The notes beneath the pieces are model-generated. The model was not told where the DNA came from. It made no database searches and saw nothing but the letters and a program-made list of their open reading frames with translations. Both the position numbers and the translations under genes were made by a program. A stretch of 64,000 bases of DNA from an uncultured Glaciecola sp. (lineage in GTDB: Bacteria; Pseudomonadota; Gammaproteobacteria; Enterobacterales; Alteromonadaceae), in assembly GCA_947496235.1 (NCBI GenBank), contig CANMCE010000006.1, forward strand, positions 186,001-250,000, given 5' to 3'. This document shows positions 58,048-64,000 of this stretch, piece by piece (positions within the stretch are counted from its first letter, which is position 1; each line of letters opens with the position of its first letter).

Positions 58048-58611
58048 GTGAACAAGTTCTATATTGATGCAAGTTCACTTTTGCGTGATTCGTTTGTCCT
58101 AGCTGATAAAGTGTTCAAAGACGGTTATCGGCCTGATTTTATTATTGGTATTTGGCGAGGTGGTGCGCCTATAGGTATCGCTGTTCAAGAATATTTTGAA
58201 TATAAAAATACGCCTACCGACCACATTGCGGTACGAACGTCTTCGTATTATGGAATAAACCAACAATCGAAAGAAATTCGGGTACATGGCCTTCATTATT
58301 TAGTTGAAAATGCCAATGCTATCGATAAATTGTTGATTGTCGATGATGTGTTCGATTCAGGTCGTTCCATTGAGGCGCTGATCAATCAAATTCATGTACT
58401 CATGCGTTTAAATGCGCCTAAAGATATAAGAATTGCTACGCCTTGGTATAAGCCTGCCAACAATAAAACTAGCATCATTCCTGATTATTTCGTGCATGAA
58501 AGTAATGAGTGGTTGGTGTTTCCACATGAATTATCGGGGTTGACTAAAGAAGAAATTCGAGAGGGAAAAACGGAACTTGCTGATATTTTTGATATGTTAC
58601 AAGTGAAATAA
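58048..58611 (+). CDS. Phosphoribosyltransferase
   Basis: A ~187-residue type I phosphoribosyltransferase fold protein. The PRPP motif LLIVDDVFDSGRS is at ~95-107, and an N-terminal IIGIWRGGAPIG loop is typical of hypoxanthine-type PRTases. The base acceptor is unknown. GTG 58048 is preferred over GTG 58042 because GAGG (58039-58042) then has a good spacing. Starts 38 bases after lolC. Confidence 0.83.
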   Translation: MNKFYIDASSLLRDSFVLADKVFKDGYRPDFIIGIWRGGAPIGIAVQEYFEYKNTPTDHIAVRTSSYYGINQQSKEIRVHGLHYLVENANAIDKLLIVDDVFDSGRSIEALINQIHVLMRLNAPKDIRIATPWYKPANNKTSIIPDYFVHESNEWLVFPHELSGLTKEEIREGKTELADIFDMLQVK

Positions 58612-58633
58612 GACGGTAATTTACTTACCGTCT
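58611..58633. terminator. Hairpin over the stops of two convergent genes
   Basis: 9-bp stem AGACGGTAA / TTACCGTCT with a 5-base loop. It includes the last base of the phosphoribosyltransferase stop and the last codons of the CbiM-like gene. No long T-run, so only a probable terminator. Confidence 0.55.
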
Positions 58634-59265
58634 AAATAAAATTTATCGCTATAGGTATAAACCCAATCGGGTTTATACACGATAAGACAAGTCATCATCA
58701 TGCCGTTAAAAAAAGCTTCTTGGAACATAAGCAAAATCGTCATTTGCGCGTAGTTATACATTATAGTGTTCCAAGTATAGCTACCCTCAGCTAAGTAATA
58801 TCCACTCATCAAGGCCATTTTCAATCCGATACTTAACGCCCCTGGAAAAAAAGCACAAATAAACAGATAGATAAATATATGTTTTGGTAATTTATGGAAA
58901 CTAAACATATAAAATACATAGCTTAGAGCAACAGGCACGACTACGCCCAATAGTGCATTAACACCGAATTTTGCAAAGCTATCGTATCCAAAAACGGTGC
59001 TTAACAATAACACTGCAATGCCTGAAATTATCGCCCATCTAAAACCTAGAATCAGAGTAAAAGCAGTAATGCCTAGAAAGTGCATTACTAGGCCTTCGTG
59101 GATACTGACTTTAAATAGCCAAAGTACAAATAACGCTGTAGATGTACCAAACACTCTGTGTTGCAGGCGTTTACTTGATACCAAAGCATTTAAGTCGGTT
59201 TTTGAAATAACAAAGACCAATATAAGAATGGCTAAAATGAGCGCTATTGTTTGCAAAGTGCTCAA
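58621..59265 (-). CDS. CbiM-like energy-coupling factor permease
   Basis: A 214-residue protein with about six transmembrane helices, of the CbiM/COG3235 type. The motif LVMHFLGITAFTLILGFRWA (residues ~60-79) matches the HFLGxTxxTLxxG pattern around helix 3. Such S-component-like proteins are linked to cobalt or nickel uptake; no CbiNQO-type partners are encoded here. The start is a TTG immediately after the xthA stop, with AAGGG 8 bases before it. Confidence 0.7.
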   Translation of the reverse strand: MSTLQTIALILAILILVFVISKTDLNALVSSKRLQHRVFGTSTALFVLWLFKVSIHEGLVMHFLGITAFTLILGFRWAIISGIAVLLLSTVFGYDSFAKFGVNALLGVVVPVALSYVFYMFSFHKLPKHIFIYLFICAFFPGALSIGLKMALMSGYYLAEGSYTWNTIMYNYAQMTILLMFQEAFFNGMMMTCLIVYKPDWVYTYSDKFYLDGK

Positions 59266-60078
59266 TTAAATACCCTTAAATGTTGTCCAAACAGGCGCAT
59301 GATCAGAAGGTTTTTCTATACCGCGTAATTCATAATCAATGTCAGATTCCACTATTGCATCTTTTAACGATGGCGTTGTGAGAATCAAGTCAATACGAAG
59401 CCCTCGATTGTCATTAAAGCCTTTCGAACGATAGTCAAACCAGCTGTACTTGTCTTCTACCGAAGGATGTAGTTGCCGATAGGAGTCGATCAATCCCCAA
59501 TCCATAATCTTATTCAACCATTCTCTTTCTTCAGGTAAAAAGCTACATTTGCCTGTTCTTAACCAGCGTTTTTTGTTTTCTTCGCCAATGCCAATATCCA
59601 GATCAGTATGGGAAATGTTGAAATCGCCCATAATGAGAAGCGGTTGTTCTGGGTCGCAATCATTTTCTAAATAGTTTTGTAAATCCGCATAGAACTGCGC
59701 TTTATAAGGAAATTTTGTTTCATGTTTGCGGCTTTCACCTTGCGGGAAATATCCATTAAGCATACGAATACTGCTACCGTTTGGAGTGGGGTAGTCAATA
59801 ATAATCATGCGTTTTTGATGTTCTTCGGTATCTGTAGGAAAGCCTAACTGCACATTATTAGGTGTTTCTTTGCATAGATAAGCAACACCATAGTGTCCTT
59901 TTTGCCCATGGAAATACACTTTATAACCAAGCTTTTCCACATCTTCTACCGGAAACATATCATTATGCACTTTGATTTCTTGTAACCCGATGACGTCAGG
60001 ATCATGTTTATCAATGATGGCTTGTAGTTGATGTAAACGAGCACGAATGCCATTGATATTAAAGGAGATTACTTTCAT
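59266..60078 (-). CDS. xthA: Exodeoxyribonuclease III
   Basis: A 270-residue EEP-fold AP endonuclease/3'-exonuclease. Conserved residues include Glu34 (GLQEIK), [11 protein letters not shown], the [10 protein letters not shown] loop and the C-terminal SDHAPVW with the catalytic His. It repairs abasic sites. The stop directly abuts the TTG start of the CbiM-like gene. Confidence 0.95.
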   Translation of the reverse strand: MKVISFNINGIRARLHQLQAIIDKHDPDVIGLQEIKVHNDMFPVEDVEKLGYKVYFHGQKGHYGVAYLCKETPNNVQLGFPTDTEEHQKRMIIIDYPTPNGSSIRMLNGYFPQGESRKHETKFPYKAQFYADLQNYLENDCDPEQPLLIMGDFNISHTDLDIGIGEENKKRWLRTGKCSFLPEEREWLNKIMDWGLIDSYRQLHPSVEDKYSWFDYRSKGFNDNRGLRIDLILTTPSLKDAIVESDIDYELRGIEKPSDHAPVWTTFKGI

Positions 60079-60152
60079 TTGTTGTATTTTACTTATTATC
60101 TTTTCCAGTATTGTATCAATTTAGCGCTCTACTGACAGTGCTTAAAAAGCAA

Positions 60153-60180
60153 TTGTTTGAAAAAAATGACAACGTATAAT
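60153..60180 (+). promoter_or_regulatory. Strong promoter of the csdA-type fusion gene
   Basis: TTGTTT at 60153-60158, 16 bases, then a perfect TATAAT at 60175-60180. Transcription would begin near 60187, leaving a leader of only ~11 bases to the TTG start or ~23 to GTG 60210. Confidence 0.6.
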
Positions 60181-60197
60181 GACAACATACCAAAAGT

Positions 60198-61814
60198 TTG
60201 AAAACTGTCGTGCGATCTCAATTTCCATTTTTTTCACAAAATTCATCTGTTTGCTATCTCGATAACGCAGCGACTACACAAAAGTTAGCTTCGGTAATTG
60301 AATTTCAAACGCAATTTCAATCTAACGAATATGCCACTGTCGGCAGGGCCGACTATGCCCTAGCAAATAAAGCAACCGCGCAACTAGAAGATACTCGTAG
60401 AACCTTAGCTACATTTATCAATGCCAATGAAAATGAAATTGTATTTACCAGTGGCGCTACTGAAAGTATTAACCTAGTAGCCAGAGGCATAAACCGACAA
60501 ATGCTAAATGGCGATACCATATTAATTTGCGCTTCCGAGCACCACGCTAATCTGCTGCCGTGGCAACAATTAGCAAATGAATTGGAACTCACCATTAAAA
60601 TTTTGCCTTTAACAGCAAATGGTGAATTTACGGCTAGTACATTTGACCAATGGCAATCGTATTTCACCCCAGATGTATGCCTTGTTGCCTGTGCCCATGT
60701 GTCGAACGTTTTAGGCAATATATTTCCAGTAAAAGATATCTGTGCGCTAGCCCATTCTATTAACGCCATTAGCGTTATCGACGGTACTCAAGCTGTGGCG
60801 CATATGTCGGTGGACGTTTCCGATTTGAATTGCGATTTTTATGTTTTTAGTGCGCATAAAATGTATGGCCCGACAGGGGTGGGCGTTCTGTTTGGAAAAT
60901 TTGCTATGTTGGAACAGCTAAAACCAAGCAAACTTGGCGGAGAGATGGTTTCTCAGGTCAGTTATCAGCATTATGTCCCCATGCCGCCGCCGACCAAGTT
61001 TGAAGCAGGAACCGCCAATATCACCGGCATTTTGGCGTTTAAATCTGCGGTTGAGTTTTTGCAGGCAAATATGCAAAGCATCGCATCTCATGAACATCAA
61101 TTAAACATTGAGTTGGTGACTATGCTAAGTCAGTTTCCTAACATTCGATTGCTCGGAAACATAGAACAACAAACAGTAGGCGTGCTGAGTTTTTATTTTG
61201 AAGACGCAGACAACTATCAAATCGCAATTAGTCTGTGGCAACAAAATGTCGCTATACGCTATGGTCAACATTGCGCCATGCCTTTGATTGCGTCTCTTGG
61301 TATTTCTGGTTGCTTGCGAGTTTCATTGGCTTGTTACAGTAACAAGGATGATTTGCAGAAGTTACAAATAGCATTACAGACTATCTTTACAAATAATCAA
61401 GACAAAGAGTTAGAGCAACATCGAGAGCAAGTAGCCATCGATAGCCAGGGTGTTTCTGAGCATATTCAGGCGATTAACAAAGCAAATGACTGGTCTGCAA
61501 AACATAGAAGTTTACTCTTGATGAGCAAGCTGTTACCTATACTTGAAGAAAATGATCGACAAGATACATATTACATTTCTGGCTGTGAAGCTAAGGTTTG
61601 GTTAAAGCAAGATATTATTCAGGGATGGCAAGCATATTCCGACAGCAAAGTCATTCGCGGGATTTTAACCTTGTTAATCAGCAAGAGTGGCGAATTTTCT
61701 ACTCCGTCAGACTATGTGCAGTTTCTACAAGAGATTGGCCTTGCGCATTATTTCAGTGAAAGCCGGCGCAATGGGGTAAACCAAATCATTCAGCGTCTGA
61801 CATCAAATCTTTAA
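60198..61814 (+). CDS. csdA: Cysteine desulfurase (CsdA/SufS type) fused to SufE/CsdE
   Basis: A 538-residue fusion. Residues 1-400 are a group II cysteine desulfurase: PLP Lys221 (FSAHKMYGPTG), His116 region (SEHHANLLPW) and catalytic Cys359 in RYGQHCAMP, which takes sulfur from cysteine as a persulfide. Residues ~405-538 are a SufE/CsdE sulfur-acceptor domain with its Cys463 in YYISGCEAKVWL. In most bacteria these are two proteins (SufS-SufE, CsdA-CsdE). Joining them would keep donor and acceptor together. A TTG start (60198) or GTG (60210) must be used; there is no ATG. The 3' end overlaps the convergent glycosyltransferase gene by 29 bases. Confidence 0.88.
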   Translation: MKTVVRSQFPFFSQNSSVCYLDNAATTQKLASVIEFQTQFQSNEYATVGRADYALANKATAQLEDTRRTLATFINANENEIVFTSGATESINLVARGINRQMLNGDTILICASEHHANLLPWQQLANELELTIKILPLTANGEFTASTFDQWQSYFTPDVCLVACAHVSNVLGNIFPVKDICALAHSINAISVIDGTQAVAHMSVDVSDLNCDFYVFSAHKMYGPTGVGVLFGKFAMLEQLKPSKLGGEMVSQVSYQHYVPMPPPTKFEAGTANITGILAFKSAVEFLQANMQSIASHEHQLNIELVTMLSQFPNIRLLGNIEQQTVGVLSFYFEDADNYQIAISLWQQNVAIRYGQHCAMPLIASLGISGCLRVSLACYSNKDDLQKLQIALQTIFTNNQDKELEQHREQVAIDSQGVSEHIQAINKANDWSAKHRSLLLMSKLLPILEENDRQDTYYISGCEAKVWLKQDIIQGWQAYSDSKVIRGILTLLISKSGEFSTPSDYVQFLQEIGLAHYFSESRRNGVNQIIQRLTSNL

Positions 61815-63075
61815 GTTTGTTTTTAGCGGTTATCCACTGACCCATATATTTAGACGCATAAGAATTCTGATGGGTTAATAAAGCCTGCAAGAAGTGTTGC
61901 CTGCGATGCTGTTGTAAATTCTCTTGAATGTATTTGATGTCATTAAGTAATTTTATTTTGTTTTGCTGTAAGTTCACACCACTATCAGTTTTGGCTTGTA
62001 GACAATCACTTGCCGCTTTATTCCACGCATCTTCGTCTGTGTAAAGATCTATAATGGCTTGGCAAAAAGCATCAATATTATCTACCACTGCACCCGGCCA
62101 AGGTTTTACTTCGATTCCTTCAGAGCCAATAGGCGTGGTAATTGAAGGCGTGTTGGTGGCGAAACTATCAATAATTTTACCTTTAATTCCAGCCCCAAAG
62201 GTCAGTGGGCTGACTAATAATCTATGTTGCGAAATTTCAGCTAAATGATCTTCAACATAGTCTTTTAACAAAATGCCTTTTTTGGCATTTAAACGCTGGG
62301 TAATTCTGTGGGGAGCATAGCGCCCAACAATATGCAACTCTACATCTGGGATTTGTTTACGTATCACAGGCATTACCAAATCAATTAAGATTTCTGTCGA
62401 AATCACATTGGGTTCATGCAACAGACTACCAATAGATATTAAGTGCTGGCGCTCAGAAAACTCCCTCGAAGGTGCTATTTTGATATCCCGTATGAAGGGT
62501 ATATGACTGATTTGGGTATCTGGCACATTAAATTCGGAAATTAACAATTGTCGTTCGAAGCTCGACAATACAATGCTCAGATCACAACGCAAAATACTGG
62601 CGATTTCTCGGTAACATTTGTCATTTAATAGATATTTTTTATGTGCCGGTGAAAGCACAAAGTCACTGGTTTGAAAACGGGGCAAGGGAAGGTCTTTTAA
62701 TGCATCTTTACGTCCAGTGCGTAGGAAATGCAAATCTTCACAGTCTAATACTCTTACTGTTTGCGGACTGTGTTGGGCAACTCGCCAGCCAAATTGTTCT
62801 TCTGTTAGAAAACGATCAAAGATGACAACTTGTGGTGAAATCTGCTTGATTAAACTATTGAAACTGTCATTATTTAATTCAACTTGTTGAATTTTTATAC
62901 CAAGTTTAAGTAGGTTATCAGAATATTGACTTGTTGCTGCGGCGCAAAAGAAATGTACGACCCAGTTATCTTCCAGAAATGTCTTGAGATAGCTGAGAAT
63001 GTTTTGACCTGCGGCTGTGGTTTGAGATTCTGGCCAAACATACCCAATAAATACAATTTGCTTTTGGTCAGCCAT
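61786..63075 (-). CDS. Glycosyltransferase, GT4-like
   Basis: A 429-residue protein with a two-domain GT-B layout. The C-terminal part has LISIGSLLHEPN and VELHIVGRYAP at the domain start, then SPLTFGAGIKGKIIDSFATNTPSITTPIGSEGI (given here in part), the donor-binding region of family 4-like transferases. The N-terminal domain has GYVWPESQTTAAGQN. No signal peptide. Acceptor unknown; it is not in a polysaccharide cluster. Divergent from the ketopantoate reductase gene, and convergent (29-base overlap) with the desulfurase fusion. Confidence 0.75.
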   Translation of the reverse strand: MADQKQIVFIGYVWPESQTTAAGQNILSYLKTFLEDNWVVHFFCAAATSQYSDNLLKLGIKIQQVELNNDSFNSLIKQISPQVVIFDRFLTEEQFGWRVAQHSPQTVRVLDCEDLHFLRTGRKDALKDLPLPRFQTSDFVLSPAHKKYLLNDKCYREIASILRCDLSIVLSSFERQLLISEFNVPDTQISHIPFIRDIKIAPSREFSERQHLISIGSLLHEPNVISTEILIDLVMPVIRKQIPDVELHIVGRYAPHRITQRLNAKKGILLKDYVEDHLAEISQHRLLVSPLTFGAGIKGKIIDSFATNTPSITTPIGSEGIEVKPWPGAVVDNIDAFCQAIIDLYTDEDAWNKAASDCLQAKTDSGVNLQQNKIKLLNDIKYIQENLQQHRRQHFLQALLTHQNSYASKYMGQWITAKNKLKDLMSDAE

Positions 63076-63114
63076 TAATCTTTTTCGCCTTTTAATTACT
63101 GGAGTTCAGGGTAA

Positions 63115-64000
63115 ATGCCAAAGATACCACAACATGATGCTCATCACATTGTATTTGGCGCAGGTCTAATAGGGTCTTATCTAGGGGCTTGTTTAATTAA
63201 AGCAAAACAGCAAGTGACCCTGTATGGTAGAGAGGAACTGTTTTCTAAGCTACAACACAATTTTAAAATTGCTGACTATTCCGGACATCATTATACAGTA
63301 CCTCAATTACCTCATTTTATGACGTCGATTGAACAGAAAACCACAGTTGAAAAAGCGGATGTTGTTTGGTTGACGGTTAAATGCACCGCCTTAACCACAG
63401 TAATCGATGAATTAAGTCAATTAGTGGATGAAAGCACTATTATTATTTGCTGCCAAAATGGGGTGGGTAATCATAAAATTATCAAAAATGCGTTTCCACA
63501 AAATCAGGTGATCCGCGCGATGATCCCGTTTAACGTTGTTTCTGATTCGCCTGGGGATTTTTTCAGAGGCTCAGAAGGGCACATGACCTTAGAAATTACC
63601 GCGCCGATGGAAAATACTGTGATTTGGCTGGCAAGACAACTTGATTGTGATTTGTTACCGGTTGATATCAGCCATAATATGACAGCTCTACAATGGGCGA
63701 AACTGCAATTAAATTTAGGCAATGCCATGAATGCACTGGTCGATATGCCAGTAAAAGCCATGTTGGAGAACAAGAAATATCGACTCATCATTGCGTTAAT
63801 GATGGATGAATTACTAAAAATTACCGAAAAACAGAAAATAAAACTACCGAAAGTTACAAATTTGCCGAATAAATGGATACCAAAGGTATTACGCTTGCCC
63901 AATTGGTTATTTAATATTGTTGCGCAAAAGATGCTAGCAATAGACCCCAAAGTTAGAACATCCATGTATTGGGATCTTAAAAACGGGAAAAAAACCGAGA
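63115..64000 (+). CDS. Ketopantoate reductase family protein, 3'-truncated by window end
   Basis: An open reading frame from ATG 63115 to the window end (295 complete codons, no stop), so the 3' end is missing. The N-terminus has the NADP motif IVFGAGLIGSYLGACL (residues ~12-27) of PanE/ApbA; CCQNGVGN follows at ~120, WAKLQLNLGNAMNAL carries the expected catalytic Lys, and SMYWDLKNGKKTE near the end matches the family's SMxxDxxxGxxTE, with the catalytic Glu. It would reduce 2-dehydropantoate to pantoate, or a related keto acid. The Shine-Dalgarno is GGAG at 63101-63104. Confidence 0.85.
   Translation, partial: MPKIPQHDAHHIVFGAGLIGSYLGACLIKAKQQVTLYGREELFSKLQHNFKIADYSGHHYTVPQLPHFMTSIEQKTTVEKADVVWLTVKCTALTTVIDELSQLVDESTIIICCQNGVGNHKIIKNAFPQNQVIRAMIPFNVVSDSPGDFFRGSEGHMTLEITAPMENTVIWLARQLDCDLLPVDISHNMTALQWAKLQLNLGNAMNALVDMPVKAMLENKKYRLIIALMMDELLKITEKQKIKLPKVTNLPNKWIPKVLRLPNWLFNIVAQKMLAIDPKVRTSMYWDLKNGKKTE

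Noticed and set aside
60353-60769. 138-codon minus-strand frame within the desulfurase gene
   Set aside because: The plus-strand frame has the full catalytic motifs; this is a shadow.

Overview
The window reads as a stretch of ordinary chromosome from a marine gammaproteobacterium of the order Alteromonadales, closest in feel to Glaciecola/Paraglaciecola/Aliiglaciecola. That placement is an inference from gene content and order: gcvA-ygdD-rlmM, csiV next to mfd with a PilZ gene, a second 697-residue EF-G, a DUF2897 gene and DUF3080. Base composition is moderately AT-rich. No insertion sequence, phage gene, CRISPR array or plasmid gene was seen. Coding density is high, with many 1-10 base start/stop overlaps and several GTG, TTG and one ATT start.

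Layout. 1-1000: the 5' tip of smpB, then ratA-ratB. 1-4.6 kb: divergent ppsR/ppsA, with a HexR-type operator between them. 4.7-10.2 kb: a large FAD/Fe-S dehydrogenase (ydiJ), then gcvA-ygdD-rlmM. 10.3-12.4 kb: EF-G2. 12.4-16.4 kb: a minus-strand MoxR-DUF58-TgpA operon. 16.5-20.9 kb: pgm and glgP (glycogen breakdown), with a striking hairpin over the glgP ribosome binding site. 21-24.3 kb: a GGDEF/EAL protein, astE, a HIT protein and a YbjQ protein. 24.1-26.9 kb: minus-strand ACT protein, yffB, dapE, an M15 peptidase and a tiny DUF2897 gene; a pair of perfect inverted DnaA boxes lies upstream. 27-31 kb: a patatin, tRNA-Val(GAC), a PfpI protein, gnd and a DUF1801 protein.

31.3-38.1 kb is the most accessory-like region. 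It holds a lipoprotein of the NMT1/THI5 binding-protein type coupled to a hybrid histidine kinase, facing an SDR dehydrogenase and an amidohydrolase/lactonase. These converge on an enolase-superfamily dehydratase and a class II aldolase. Together they look like an oxidative sugar or sugar-acid pathway with its own sensor; the substrate is unknown.

39.5-48.5 kb is the translation operon thrS-infC-rpmI-rplT, then (after two terminators, an AhpD-like gene and a small cysteine-rich secreted protein) pheS-pheT-ihfA plus a lipoprotein. infC starts with ATT.

48.5-58.6 kb: penicillin acylase, cobalamin adenosyltransferase, csiV, mfd and a PilZ protein on the minus strand, then lolC (without lolD or lolE) and a phosphoribosyltransferase. 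58.6-64 kb: a CbiM-like permease, xthA, a cysteine desulfurase fused to its SufE/CsdE partner, a glycosyltransferase, and the 5' part of a ketopantoate reductase gene that runs off the end.

No wholly new system is proven here. The best candidates for follow-up are the glgP leader hairpin, the DnaA box pair, the desulfurase-SufE fusion and the binding-protein/sensor/sugar-acid locus.
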